Counted from the first letter of the stretch, positions 1 to 16,341 are shown. The stretch: DNA of 64,000 bases from Balanoglossus misakiensis (GCA_040954595.2 CM082598.2:2976001-3040000), one strand, 5' to 3'. Numbers and translations: made by a program. The notes: generated by a model from the sequence alone, not told the origin.

Positions 1-590
1 TTTGTCCACTTATGTGCAGTGATTGGTGGTTTAATAACTAATTGGTTGCCTTGACAATGACGTGTACATTGTACACTATTACTTACCAGGTGCAGAGAAC
101 TGGTACCAAAGTAGAACATAATGTACATATATGTACTGTATAATTATTTTTATAATATCATAAAACAGCCCTTTTTAGATAAATGGTTTTGTATAACCTA
201 GCAATCTAACTCATTCAGTAAAAGCATGACAGGTTCCATACACCATGATCTACAGCTTTGTTTTATAAATTTATGGGAAAAAATGATCAGGGTTTAAACT
301 TAATGGACATTCCACTAACCCCTCTCCCTCATTCAGCAGTATACCTGCACCACCTGCGCATATAATGGAATTGACCGTTTGCATCTAATTCTCTGTTTTA
401 CAGATTGTGATTATTAAGTAGTCTATGGGATACAGTACATCGCCAGCCAACGTCAACGCTTAGGATTTAGTGCATTACCGGCAGTGTGCGAAACTTCTGT
501 AGATCTGTTTTTCAATCATTCATCAACAATCATCATCATTCAGTACTATTCTGTTCTGTTATCTGAAGTACAGAAGCACTTCCAACAGGA
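1..590. other. Upstream flank of the glutamate carrier gene
   Basis: AT-rich non-coding DNA. I see no convincing open frame. The last part, just before position 591, should hold the 5' untranslated region and promoter of the carrier gene. No clear TATA box is visible at a fitting distance. Confidence 0.5.
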
Positions 591-3500
591 ATGGTTGTTG
601 ACTTGAGGTAGGATAAATGGGATGATGTGTTCATCATTACATGTATACTGGCATTTTTTTTGTTTCAAACAAGTACAAGTGTTTGTGGCTGTACAACAAG
701 CCCTCAAAGCACTTCACTGTAAGATCTACATGTATACATGTACATTGTACAATGTACATTTTATCACCAGACATTTTTTTTACAAACACACTATCAAATG
801 TTTGCAGTCATCCAATATGGTAAAACTTTTCTGGCTACAAATTTTCATGTTAGTGTTATTCTGCATTGTCTGAAGTTGGCTTGTGTGTAACAATTTTAAC
901 CTGTGGTCGCTGAAAGACAACATTTTTATGCCAGTTTGTGTGTTTCTGTTCTTTTCTCCAGCTTACCAGCAAAATGCATCAATGGAGGGGTTGCTGGTAT
1001 AGTGGGTGTGTCTTGCGTTTATCCCATTGATCTCGTCAAGACCAGATTGCAAAATCAACAAATTAAAGATGGAGTCCGAATGTACAATAATATGTAAGTA
1101 CACACAAACCTGTCTATAGTGGCCAGTCAAGGGACTTTCCTAAACTGGCCTTTATAGACATGTGGCCTTTATACATTACACTATGCATATATATCTTGCA
1201 CAGGACAATGTGGCCACTATATAGAGGTGGCCACTAACACAGGCTGTAAAATTTAACTCTTTCATCACCATGGTTTGGTCGAACTGTATTACTTTCAATA
1301 GCAGTGCTGGACCTTTATACCGAGAAATGGGGGTGAAAGGGTTAAACATTACAGACTAAAATATTTTTCAGATATATGACCCAAGTCTTATGCTTCCTCA
1401 GGTCAAAACAATCATTAATAAACCACAACAGATATCTGTAATTCTTTGGCCAATGATAGGAGCAGATGTTTAAGATCATACAAATATGTCATGCACTGTA
1501 AAAGTATACAGATCAGGTCTACATTTCAGAATCATGATGTCATTGGCGCTGGTATGTGTGAGTGTGACCCAGATTTGAGAATTCAATGTGCCAACATTTA
1601 TGACATTGTTTAAACTAGACATCAATTCCGAGTGTACTTAAGTATTGAGGATAACGGGTATGTCGGTCAAACTGTCTCCTCCATTGAATGTAAATTAGAT
1701 ATGTAAATTATTATATGGATCCTTTCATTTGAGATCACATGGCCACCATCAATATGTCTGGAACATTCCCATGATAAGATTACAGTGCCTCACTTAAATG
1801 GCAGATGGATTGAAACATTGAAATCTGATCTACAGCAATGGACTTTTGAAGTTGTTCTCTTTTAGTTTAGTAGCGCGTATTTTTGCGTATTTTATTACGT
1901 GTTTAGTCTGTTTGGAGGGCAATAAAAGAGAATATTTGAAATATTTGTGATGAAATTATATTATCAAGGTGGGTATTTGTGTAGACATACTTCAACATGG
2001 ATTCTTGTGCTGAAAATGGCATGTGACCCAATTTGAATTTCTGTCGTCAAAAGATATTTGAAGTGTCGGTGTTTGAACCTGTGTTTGTTATAGTGTTGAT
2101 TTACACACTGTCCGCTAGGGTTCATGGTCATCTGTACTTTTGTAATGTATCTCCTTCCTGGTTAAAGGGACAAAGTCTCTCTCTCGCTGCCCTTTTTCCA
2201 TTAATTATGTTTGATACAAGACACTGTTTATGCTACATGTGGATATATAGTGAATCAATGTTCGACTACACACAACTTCCTTCCCGCTTGTAGACACAGG
2301 AGAGAAAAACTCACCAAAATGAATAATCGGTCTTTACGTTACCGTTTGATTTGACAATATTTTTCTTTTTACCAACAGGCTTGATTGCTTTCGCAAAGTA
2401 TTCCGAGCGGAGGGTCTCCGAGGGCTTTATAAAGGTGGGTCTCGCTATCCGGAGGTTTTTTTGCAAACAGACACATGTCGCCATACAAATTCATTTGTAC
2501 ATGCATTTTCAATGCAGACTGGAATTCTGTGTACATTGTAAGTGATGCCTGAAGAGATATGTGTGACATAATAATAATCAGTGACAATACACTACAGTGG
2601 TTAATGGAAATCAGTGTGCCCTCTAAGCAAATAGGACGTGCCACTGACTCAACTAACTCACTGTTAACTCAAGAAAATTATCAACACTAAATGCAAAGGT
2701 ATAGGGCTGAATCAGAGAAATTTCTAGAAATCCTAAAATTGACTCAAAGCTTCTTTAAAAAAAAAAAAACATTTTTAGAGGGCACACTGGTAATGATTAT
2801 GATGACAGATACACATTAGTAAATATGAGGTCAAATGAATTTATCTCACAATTTGACATTCAACAAAGACATTTCATTTTTTTGACACAAAAACAGCTCT
2901 GTCCAACACAGCCACATTGGCAGTCTAATCTACTGGTAGTTGTTCAACTTCACAATAGAAAATCAGAAATTCTCGTGGGATTAATTTCCTTGGACTCAGT
3001 GTAGCTTGAATACCGGTAATGGAACTTCAATCATTCAAGTTGAATGAACAAGCTTTTCTTCAGCCTTAGTCATTGAATTATGTTACATATTATGGCTATT
3101 TTGGACAGGATGTAGATTTGTATAGTTATATAATATCTACTAATCCTTGTACATATGTTGCAGTCTGTTTGTCCTTGCAACAAATTGGAAAAAATGAAAT
3201 TTCAATTTTATGTATTAATCTCACATTGGGTTAGATTTCAAAGAACCCTAAATTTTTGCACTGCGAATTTAAATAACCTCAAGCTTTGAGATGCAAAGTT
3301 CGTTGACTCAATATCGCCACTACAATGTACATTGTTCAGGCTGACTATCTGATGATTTCCCTGTAGGCATTCCTGATTAACCTTTGACACACATATCTTG
3401 TCAATCCGAGTGGTACCAGCAGTTGTCAGGGTGAATTAATGTTACACGTATGTAAATTTGTGACCTTTTGACCTTATCTGCAGGCATTGCTGTGAATGTC

Positions 3501-5463
3501 ACCTTGATAACACCAGAAAAGGCCATCAAATTAGTTGGGAATGATTTCTTTAGATATATTCTCAAGACAGAGGGGTAAGTGGAGAAAAATATATATTTCA
3601 GATATTGCCTTTAAAGGGACAAAGTCTCTCTCTTGTTGCCCTTTTTCTAGTATTAGTTATCTTTAATACAAGACACCGTTTATGTTATTCTACATGTGGA
3701 TATATATACTGAATCAACATTTGACCACACACAACTTCCATCCCGCTTGTAGACACGAGAGTGAAAAATCTCGCCAAATAATCAGTCTCTACCATTTATT
3801 CATTGTGGGATGCTGAAACTGAAACGTTGTTTCGATAATTTTCAGGAAATCGCTTCCTTTGTACCGCGAGATGTTGGCCGGCGGTGGTGCTGGTCTCTGC
3901 CAGGTGATCATTACCTCGCCCATGGAAATGTTGAAGATCCAACAACAAGACGCCGGCAGACAAGGTAAGGACATTCACAAAAAATTTCGAGAATGCAGAG
4001 CGCCCCCTATGGATGAAGTGCGGGCATGGAAGTTTGGCCTTTATAAAACTACTAGTACTTCAACTATAATCCAAAGTGAACACTGACAAGACTAAGAAAC
4101 TACAGTCAAACCCCTGTTAGTGGCCACCCCTATATAGTGGTCACCTCTATATAGTGGCCACTTTGTTACAGTCCCTGTGCAATTCACATGTGTGTTAATT
4201 AACCTCTGTATGAAGGCCATCTCTCTATAAAGGCCAGTTTGGGAAAGTCCCTTGTATTGACTGGCCACTATAGACAGGTTTCACTGTAGTGTATTTTACC
4301 CTGAAAAAGACTGGAAAACGAATACAGAGATGCCAGGTTTTCAGATCTCAGTTTCTTCTCGTTAACGTTCCAGCACAAAAGGGTTCCTGCCCGACGGACA
4401 CGACTGTCAAAGTCTCGCAGACCAGGAACTTCTCGGCGGCCGCCTCGTCCAAACCCAAGTCGGCGCTCCAGACGTCGTTGGAGTTACTGAGAACCAAGGG
4501 AATCGTGGGACTGTATCGCGGTTACGGTGCTACCTTGCTCAGAGACATTCCATTCTCCATGATCTACTTCCCGTTGTTTGCCCACCTCAATGCTCTGGTG
4601 AGTCCTCAGTGAATTTAAAAAATATCCTATTTTAACATTTCAGAATGTAATTTTGTGTATACATCTCAGCCTATTTTGAACTGCATTGATATGCCTTGCT
4701 TACAGTATCTGTGCTGCACATCCATTTTGAATGTGGTGAAAATCTGCAATCTTGATGAAACACTGCTTTACCCTTTCACCACAATGGTCCGGTCCAAATC
4801 AATTGTTTTCTGTGGTAAGATTGGACCTCTAAAGATGGAACCGGGGGTGAATACACATCATGGACTCCTTTTTACTTCCCTCATGAATATCTCTCATCTT
4901 TTTTTTGCTCCTAGGGTAAAACACCTGGTGGTGAAAAGGCTAGTTTTGCACACTCACTTGTCTCAGGCTGCATAGCTGGTGGTTGTGCATCTGTCAGTGT
5001 CAATCCCATGGACGGTAAGTCAGACAAGTATTCAGTCCTATCCAGAATTTGCTCACATTACACAGACAATTTGTAAATTTAAAACATTCTGGCCACTATA
5101 CAGAGAGGTGGCCACTCACACAGTGTTGACAACTGCTACATGTATTATCTTTGTTGGCATGCATTTTCAGTTTTCTTTACCCACAATGCACCCCACCAAT
5201 CCCATGATTCTCTGTGTTCCCCTCCCCCCCTAGTGATCAAGACCCGCTTGCAGCTGTTGACAACGGCGCAGGGGGACACGACGTACAAGGGCATCCGCGA
5301 CTGCGCGGTCAAAGTGTGGAGGCAGGAGGGATGGACGGCGTTCTACAAGGGCGCCGGCTGCCGCATCATCGTCATAGCGCCGCTCTTCGGCATCGCGCAG
5401 AGCGTCTACTACATCGGCGTCGGGGAGTACATACTCGGAATCAAACACAATCGCTACAATTGA
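591..5463 (+). CDS. SLC25A22: Mitochondrial glutamate carrier (SLC25A22/SLC25A18 type)
   Basis: Inner-membrane carrier that moves glutamate with a proton into the matrix. Exons: 591-607, 962-1093, 2379-2434, 3484-3574, 3846-3964, 4374-4597, 4915-5014, 5234-5463. The spliced frame closes at 322 residues, against about 323 in human SLC25A22. The three repeats of the mitochondrial carrier family are visible: the P-x-D/E-x-x-K/R signatures start near Pro27 ([10 protein letters not shown]), Pro124 (PMEMLKIQ) and Pro244 (PMDVIKTRLQ). Family-specific stretches include [15 protein letters not shown] and IAPLFGIAQ. The first exon encodes only MVVDL plus two bases of a Ser codon; it was chosen because it gives an in-phase start like the vertebrate N terminus. 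The gene is probably a single co-orthologue of both vertebrate genes. A possible poly(A) signal AATAAA lies at 5819. Confidence 0.93.
1099..1247 (-). mobile_element. Mariner-like MITE, copy 1 (inverted relative to copy 2)
   Basis: This stretch matches the element at 4101-4288 in the opposite orientation, sharing AACCTGTCTATAGTGGCCAG, the aaactggccttta section and paired GTGGCCAC blocks. It starts about five bases inside intron 2 of the carrier gene, immediately after the GTAAG donor. The right end is decayed. Confidence 0.6.
1253..1345. mobile_element. TTAA-flanked MITE family, copy 1
   Basis: About 93 bp with TTAACTCTTTCA at the left and TGAAAGGGTTAA at the right. The interior holds the CCATGGT and GGACCT blocks shared with the copies near 4767, 16342, 37374, 54945 and 56217. 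The TTAA ends with CCCTTTCA termini resemble non-autonomous piggyBac-type elements. Confidence 0.6.
2162..2339 (+). repeat. Interspersed repeat of about 180 bp, copy A
   Basis: Near-identical in order to 3611-3795: TTAAAGGGACAAAGTCTCTC, then ACACAACTTCC, CCCGCTTGTAGACAC and a terminal CGGTCTTTACG. The two copies are direct repeats, each placed shortly before a carrier exon (exons 3 and 5). No coding capacity is visible. Confidence 0.65.
3611..3795 (+). repeat. Interspersed repeat of about 180 bp, copy B
   Basis: Second copy of the repeat at 2162-2339, in the same orientation and about 50 bp upstream of the exon starting at 3846. Differences are scattered substitutions and small indels, which suggests two insertions of one family or an old local duplication. 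Confidence 0.65.
4101..4288 (+). mobile_element. Mariner-like MITE, copy 2
   Basis: A 188-bp element. The left end reads TACAGTCAAACCCCTGTTAG and the reverse complement of the right end reads TACAGTGAAACCTGTCTATA, giving terminal inverted repeats with TA at the outside and CAGT ends. This is the pattern of non-autonomous Tc1/mariner elements. It sits in intron 5 of the carrier. A fragment with the same GTGGCCAC blocks is also visible near 5090-5115. Confidence 0.6.
4767..4851. mobile_element. TTAA-flanked MITE family, copy 2 (right end decayed)
   Basis: Shares TACCCTTTCACC, GGTCCAAAT, TTGTTTTCTGTGGTAAG and TTGGACCTCTAAA with the better copies at 16342 and 54945. It keeps GGGGGTGAA at the right, but the AAGGGTTAA end is lost. 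It lies in intron 6 of the carrier gene. Confidence 0.6.
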
Positions 5464-8400
5464 AGAAGCACCCAGGGGGGAGTGCTGTCATTTACAATCA
5501 GTTAGAAGAATATATACCTCTGTGTTGTGTTGTCCGAGTCCCAGTACTTGTGAAATCTTCATGGATCATATGCTACTGGACAATGTCTTCGTATTCCCAG
5601 AATTTTAAAAAAACTTTCCAAGATTTTCCTGGAAAAAACATAAATTTGACTTCAGGAAGTCGTATCACGGTTTGAGTCATTTAACTCTTTCAGCTCATGC
5701 TAGCATAGGGATTCAATTAAGGTCCAATGGCATTATTTGTAAAATAAGGTTGAAGTTATATTATTATTGTCCAAGAAACGAAAACCCTCTCACATACACC
5801 AGTAACTGGTGAACTATGAATAAAAAGACGTAGCATATGAACGCTGAACATTTCGAACACCTAAATACTTTTTGCATTGCAAAGCAGTGTGCCTCACGAG
5901 TCAGATTTCAAAGAAATCAGTGTGAAATATATAATGCCATCTGGTGGCTAAATTTGAATTTAAAATTGTTGTATAACTGATAGAGTCTGACCACACAGTT
6001 GTGGCATTAACCCAGTGGTCTGTTTCTTTGTATTACAGAGTATGCATGTTACTATACAGGTGGTTTGTTTAAGAGCGTGTGTTCCTACGCACTGAATTAC
6101 AGAACCATCCTAATTTTGTCTCTGTGCCAGTACATTTGCTTAATTTTGTAGCAATTTTAATCATTTCCAATCCACTCTAATGTCATGCTAAATAGCTTTT
6201 CGATCGCCAAGATTTGCCATACAATGCTGTTTAATGATAAAAGATGTATAACAGGCTTACACACAAAATATAGCAATCTACGTGAGTTACTGGACTCACC
6301 TATGATTCCTCCAATATGTCATACACATGGTGTTTTCATTCCATCAAATAGGGTCCTTTCCATGATTTCACATTACTGAAGTACTAAGAAGACAATCGAA
6401 AAAAAAAGAGTAATTGAAAACTACCTATTTCAACATTTTCAGGTCTACTACAAGGATTAGATTTTATAGCGATCTCCGAAGACAAAATCTTGCATCAAAT
6501 CTGAACTAACGATATGAAATCAAAGGTTGCAAGCAATCTTTTTAAATCAAAAGGTACCAGAATCAGACCAAAACTATAAACTTATGGCGAAGCAAAGGTG
6601 ATATGTCTATTTTGGCATGTTGACATTGGTCGATACATGCTCAAAATACCATTTCATATAAATTCAGTGAAATAATACTGAAAAGTTTCACCCCATGAAT
6701 TTCATGTAAGTTTCAACACAACACAATCAAGTCATTTATACCTTTTAGAATATAGCTTGCATGATTTTGAAGAATTTTCAAATAAAAAACGAAAGTGAAA
6801 TAAAATGATTTCAGGGACAATGTTGCTCTTTCTGATCAGATTTTTTCGCCTTTTGGAATATTGGTTTTGTGTGAGAAGTTTTCTATTTCGTCGCTTTGGC
6901 ATGTAAAACAAAACATAGCTTGGTACAATCAGCAAATCACAGTACATGATTACTCACATGAAACTGAAATATGCTATAAGAAACAAAATTACTAGATAAA
7001 GGTAAACAAAGGAAATAGTGGATTTGCTCAATTAAATTTAGGGAGTAATTTTATTTTTCATAAATATGCAGCTGATTTTGTTGATGCTTTTATTATTTTT
7101 GTCGTTTTCCAGTCTGTAATTTATATCTGCAACTTTCAAATCCTATTCTACTTTGTAGTTTTTTAATTTTTTGAAAATGCTGTCTCTCTCATCGCAAACC
7201 AGAGCACTGTTGATTTAGCTTAGTTGATTCAATCTAAATTCCTGTTTTCATCCATCATAATATTATTCGTGTACAGAAATATGACAAACAAGAGGACGAT
7301 ACAATGAATTTAAAGTTACATATAAATATGTAGTGAAATACATGTTGACACTTGGGCATTTGTGGTTGTATGGGTCAATCTCCAAACATCTCATAATTTT
7401 TTGGACACGATAAATGAAGCACATTTAATAACACAAGCTGCTATTCCACCGCTTCAAGTGAGATTCTGTTATTTTAAGGAAATAAAGTGTTGCAATAATA
7501 CCATAGTGTTGAGTTTTTGTGAGCTTTATCAGGCTGTTGCGTGTGTGTGTGTGTGTGTGATTTTGGAATGGGTACTTCCACTTGTGACTTTGCTGATGCC
7601 GTACCTGAGTTGACCGGTTGCTAGGGAGTACGCCAGTATCCTTTCTTTCCAGATATCCCATAATTTCCGTCTTGTCACCTGATGATGTCATCACCGGCCA
7701 ATCACGTCGTGGATTTAACTCGCAGTAGGTAATGAGACCCTCTGTTTGTGCTGACCTTCAAATCTGAAAGAAGACAATGCAAGTGACCAGGGAGTGTACA
7801 GTCGAAAATCAAGTTTTAGCAGAAAACCTCGCACATGGAAATTAATACAGACATTTATGAGTTACACTTTATATCAGACAAAAGGCACAACACACATGTA
7901 CATGTAAACAGAACTGATATGTCGTGGTCAAACCAACCAAGTGCATTGGCAAATTTCATTGATATGCTAGGGTTGAACGAAATATAATCACCCACAAATA
8001 TCTGACACACAGTCTGCCAGAAAATAAAAAGATAGAACAGCCAAGACTTTGAGACTAAATTGTCTTTAATAGTTGGTACACATCACATTATTGCAAACTT
8101 AAAGTTACAAAACACATAATAGAAGTCACTCTTGTTTTTGCTCAGAATCTACAAATATCTTTCTATACAATGTTCTGGTTTTGTTTCTCACTGTACATAA
8201 TATATAATTGTCATAAACAGTCACAATGCACCCATTTACTTTTCGTGGCAGGACACACACATTGATTCGTCCAAAATTTTACAATAATGTTTCATTGGCT
8301 GCATTGTCACATTTGCTATATAACTAAAAGCCTTGTCTATGTCACTAAAAATTCTACCTCTAACTGCATTGATTCTCAGGAAATTTGCACGAGATAATAA

Positions 8401-8763
8401 TAACTTACACAGTTTTACACAGAGGAGTTTACCTCAATAGAAACCCAGAATTTGAACGCACCATTGTAAAAACAAAACCATGTGTGAAAACCAGCCATAG
8501 AAATACAGACATTCCTATGAACACCTTTATTTGTATGGTCGATCATCAGTTGACTAATCCTGTGTCTATTTTCCATAGAACACTGCAGTAGTCTGTATGT
8601 GACGTTTTATTCCAGAGTAGGCCTATTGTGAATTCACAATTTCCTAAACTTCAACATTTTACGATAAATATACAATTTCCATCCTCTATTCTACATTCTG
8701 AGACGGCACAGGTGAGAATTAGCCTGAGTGCCGGTTTTTTTTTCCTACAACCATTCTGTGATT
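5464..8763. other. Intergenic and 3' UTR region between two convergent genes
   Basis: AT-rich spacer between the carrier stop and the V-ATPase subunit E stop. It contains a candidate carrier poly(A) signal at 5819, a short GT repeat near 7540 and, on the minus strand, a candidate poly(A) signal for subunit E (TTTATT on the plus strand at 8606). I see no supported gene here. Confidence 0.55.
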
Positions 8764-11953
<3,190 letters not shown>

Positions 11954-12657
11954 TTTGATTTCTTATTTGTTGGTAAATCACGGAGAAAAATTCAATTTAA
12001 TATCAGGAATCCCTTCGCCTCGGTCCAGCAATATCGACATGTAAGATGGCTGATAGTCACATGACAATCTGCACTGGGTATGTCCCATTCATACAATAGG
12101 GTGGAGGGTTCGGTTACAAAACGTAAACGCGAAAGATAGGTCCACAACAATGTCCGTATCAATATAAAACGCATGTAAATAGATTTCGATATTGATAAAC
12201 ACACACTAGAATGTTATTTTCTCTTATATGATATATATTATATAGCAGCATCTATAGTGAATCCTGGGTTCTCGCTAGATTAATTCAGTCGCCCAGAGTT
12301 TATGTCACCTGATCAGTACAGTATAACCCCTGACCTGGACAATCATCGACAAAGCTTTAGACTATAATTCAGACTGAAATATGACAACGAATCCGTGTGC
12401 CCAGGCCCTTTTCAGTTATTTTTAATTTTGAGTAATTTCTCATAAATGCATGTTTTAAAATCTTAACAAGACTATCCTGAAAGGTAAAGCTAGTAACACC
12501 GCATTTGCGACTTTTCAAAGGCAAAATACTTAAATCCGAAAACGAATCGAAATACGAAAATACTTGTAATTCGCGTGGCGGGGCATTCGAGGACAAAAAA
12601 AGGTCTCCTGTCATCCGCTGGAGGTTCTATCCACTTCTTTTCGCGATTTCAGGAACC
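11954..12657. promoter_or_regulatory. Probable bidirectional promoter region (ATP6V1E1 / NUP37)
   Basis: About 700 bp separate the start codons of two divergently transcribed housekeeping genes. The region is short and shows no TATA box at a fitting place for either gene. A possible 3' splice site (TTTCAG just before position 12652) hints that NUP37 may have a 5' untranslated intron ending six bases before its start codon. Promoter function is inferred from the layout only. Confidence 0.45.
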
Positions 12658-12930
12658 ATGTTCGAGAAAACTAAAAGCGGAGGCATCACGTACACCTTTG
12701 ATACGCCAGACACGGTAACAACGGTAGAATTCTGCCCGTTTGAACAGTTTGCCCAGCTGATCGCTTACGGAGACTGCTTGAGAGTTTCTGTCGGATTGTG
12801 TCGATTCCAGGTAAGATTTCATCGCTTGAATTTGTGTGTTGTTCATGATCTGTTTGTGGTGGTGGTGGTGGTGGTGACGATGATGATGATGATGATGACG
12901 ATGACGATGACGATGATGATGATGATGATG

Positions 12931-12994
<64 letters not shown>

Positions 12995-13095
12995 CAGGTG
13001 ATGGTGGTGGTACGCAATAAAGGATTATTTTCAAAAGTCAAAAAAGTCATCATCATCATCATCACATCATCACTCATCATCATCATCATCATCGA

Positions 13096-13141
<46 letters not shown>

Positions 13142-13165
13142 GACATCATCATCATCATCATCATT

Positions 13166-13196
<31 letters not shown>

Positions 13197-15785
13197 CCAC
13201 CACCACCACCACCTATCACCCCTATCCCTGTTCAGTGACCATGTCGTCAATGTTCATACATGTATGTAAATCCTTCATCTCCCTTTTTTCAGGAAGAAGA
13301 CCCAGATATCGATGGTTTTGAATTTCAACATCTGCGAGATTTCCACCACGGCACCAGAGTCACCAGAATAGCCTGGAGCCCAGACACATCTCTTGCAGCT
13401 TTACCAAGACAAGTCAAGTAAGTTCCAAATACATGTACTATTCTCAAATTTCATAATCACAAAAAATAGCATTCCATGAACACTGAAAAACTGAAATACC
13501 CAACAGTGAGGTTCCTCATACATTTGTGGCCAGATCCACCATGTACAGTACAGTACAGTACAGTACGGTACGGTACAGTACAGTACAGTACGGTACAACT
13601 CAGTACAGTACAACTCAGTACAGTACAGTACAGTACAGTACAGTACAGTACAGTGTTCTTTTCTGTTTAGTTAACATTGTGCGTAGTAACAACAGCTTGG
13701 CCCAGTTGTCTCTGCAGCTTGTGCTGTTGTTTTATGTAGTCTTTACTATTGTATGCTAATGAAGTGCTGGCACTGAGTTAGCCCAGAGCTGATACAATTG
13801 GAAACTTACCGGTGATCTGTTCTGTACGTTGCCAGGTAGAAATAAACTAGTGTCTATTGGTAATAATGCAGCAAGGTCTCAAATTGCCAGCAATGGGTGT
13901 AAGTGGATAATTCCTGTCTGGAAATTTTGTCAGGCGATCAAGATTTTCTGTGAAAGCAGTACTTTTTCGCTCAACCTGTAATTCTTTTTCCTTCACAGAT
14001 TTTGTACGGCGGGGGCTGATAGTAAACTCAGGCTGTTTTCATCAGATCTGAAAAGCGAAGACACAGTTACGGTAAAATCACAACCATTTAATTTATAGAT
14101 GAATAGCAATCACAAACATTATTCAGTCTGCAGATTGTTGCTGATCGCAAAGGTTGGCAACACAATCATCATACATACTCTACACTCTCCTCAGAACAAT
14201 CTGCAATTTTTCCCTTAGAAAACCAGACAGTAATGGGACTAAATGAATTGTTCAGTTTGGGTGATTTGTGCATAGAGTTTCTAAGCCACCATTTTCTAAC
14301 TTAGATGATGTTTTGAATACAGGTACTGGATGGCCACACAAGTTATGTAAATGATGTTGTCTTTGAGCCAATCCAGGGACAAGAAATTGCCAGTGTCAGT
14401 GATGACCATACCTGTCGCGTCTGGGACTTGGACGGACTGCAGAGGGCGTGCTTCCCACTCTACTCACCGGGGATGTCCGTCTGTTGGCATCCGGACGAAC
14501 CAGCCAAGGTCGGTGAAGTCACAGTGACCTGCAAACAAAGCATTGTTATAAAGTTCAGTGCTTATCACGGTACCAGTTGTAGCATAGCTCATAAATTACA
14601 GTACCCCCGTTCGGTTCAAAAAGCTTAACCTTTACCATCTTGTTTGTTTACACTGTGTCCGGACTTCTTGCTAACTGGTATAGGGACCCAACCATAAAAG
14701 GAAATGAGACATTTCAAGTAGTTGTTTTTTCCAAATAGAAAAAAAGTCTGTGACTTTGGCATTCAATACAATTTACTACATTCGTAGAGTTTTATCTTAG
14801 TCAGAGAACATCCATTTATCTTGTAAATATGTAAATGTTAACTAGAGCATTTTAAGGCTTCAGTTGAATTTGTCGGTCAACTTTGGTCTGTAAAATGAAG
14901 AAAAGACATCATCTTTTCTGTCGTAGTGTTTTAGGTTTTTATCACAGATATATCAGGAAATTGCACTTTGAATCACTTCCCAACTTAGATTTAACTATTT
15001 TCTGACTTTTCAGCTCATGGTGGCCGAAAAGAAAGGTACCATACGGTTTTATGACCTGACCACACAACAGCCAATCATGTCGCTGGATACAGGTCACGTG
15101 ACGTTGATGTCAGCTGATATCTGTTACCTAGATCCAGTGCGTGTTGGAGGCATTGCCAACGGCAACTGGATGATGTGGGATTCTACAAGGTCAAGGTGAG
15201 AAGTGACTAGTTTTTTGAAGCAAAGTGGACAACACATGTCTGGGTGCTAGACTTGGAGCAATGGAAGTCTCACAAACTTATATGTACCACCACCACCATC
15301 ATCACACATACCATTCTCTTTACAATTTTTCAGCATTCCACAAGAAAGCAGACAAGCTCACAATGAAGGCGGCAGACATTTTCGATGGTCACGTGTCAGT
15401 GAGAATTTATTTGCCACCACAGGTCACAATGAGATCAAAGTGTTTCATTTGGGACATTCGCAGGTAACGTAATAAAGAGAAAAAAACATTAACTTTCAAT
15501 CATCATGTAGATTTTATTTGTTAACCCAATGATGAAAATCTTATCAATGTGTCAAATTCAAATTATCTGCCAAAAATAAACTCTGCATAATTAGCTCATT
15601 ACATTTATGTGTATTTCTGGAAATGTATTTACTGGATACCAGAAATTCACTGACACATCTCATTTCAGGTGCCAGTGTCCAGTTTACTGCCAGTCACTGC
15701 AGGGGGTCTAAGCTGGCATGCGTCGTTACCCGTGTGTGCTGTTGGTGGAGATCGGAAAGTCCATATATGGTGGACAGAAATGTGA
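12658..15785 (+). CDS. NUP37: Nucleoporin NUP37 (WD-repeat protein)
   Basis: Beta-propeller subunit of the Nup107-160 (Y) complex, a scaffold of the nuclear pore that also binds kinetochores. Exons: 12658-12810, 13293-13417, 13999-14071, 14323-14508, 15014-15195, 15334-15463, 15669-15785. The spliced protein is 321 residues, against about 326 in human. Conserved stretches: IAYGD, FHHGTRVTRIAWSPDT, QEIASVSDDHTCRVWDLDG, SPGMSVCWHPDE, LMVAEKKGTIRFYDL, RWSRVSENLFATTG and the C terminus GGDRKVHIWWTEM. An in-frame ATG also exists at 12505; 12658 was chosen because it fits the family N terminus and follows a likely 3' splice site. Intron 1 contains a large inverted microsatellite. Confidence 0.95.
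12877..13212. repeat. Inverted trinucleotide microsatellite (GAT arm, ATC arm)
   Basis: A long (GAT)n run at about 12877-12993 is followed, after about 60 bases, by a long (ATC)n run at about 13050-13200. The two arms are complementary, so a single strand could fold into a hairpin of more than 100 bases. It lies in intron 1 of NUP37. Poly-Asp/Met/His/Ile frames across it are artefacts. Confidence 0.9.
13540..13653. repeat. GTACA pentanucleotide microsatellite
   Basis: About 110 bp of ACAGT/GTACA units with a few variants (GTACG, CAACTCA). It lies in NUP37 intron 2. Each unit holds the self-complementary GTAC. Confidence 0.9.
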
Positions 15786-16341
15786 AAGTAACTATGGACA
15801 GTGACAATGAGTCAATGTTACGGACATTCTGAGGAACATCTGGAGAGCTGTTCTTTTGCAGTTCTGAAATGCAGATTTTCTAAGTCTGTGTGGAATTTTT
15901 TTTTTTTTACAATATACACACACTCGGTTGAAATTGACCAGTAACTGGGAAAAGATCATTACAGTTTTGAAATCAATACTAGTATGTCAACATGTTTTTA
16001 TCAGGCGAGGGTTTTTACACCCCTTGGTAATCATTCAAAAGTTTGTCAACTTTGCATGTGGCTATTTGGTCCTGGCACATGCAACTTTGGTGCCGGTCTT
16101 TGCTGAAGTCCAGCTACCGGTAGAAAGAATAACTAAACATGTTTACTTCTAATGCTAAAAGTTCTTCTGTAATTCCCGTCTATTCACGTTAACATGTTAC
16201 AGCACTTACAGAGAATGCCATTAAAAGTGCAAATACTGAGGGAATTTCATCTGTCTCCTACTTTTTTGAAAGGATATTTATATCCTTTTCTGTGTGTCTG
16301 GTAGACCCATAGACAGTATGATGGGCCTGCATGTATTAAGA

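Noticed and set aside
5683-5775. Possible seventh copy of the TTAA-flanked MITE
   Set aside because: Only TTAACTCTTTCA and a GGTCCAA block match; the right end is not recognisable.
12843-13321. Overlapping frames rich in His, Met, Ile or Asp
   Set aside because: They are translations of the trinucleotide microsatellite inside NUP37 intron 1.
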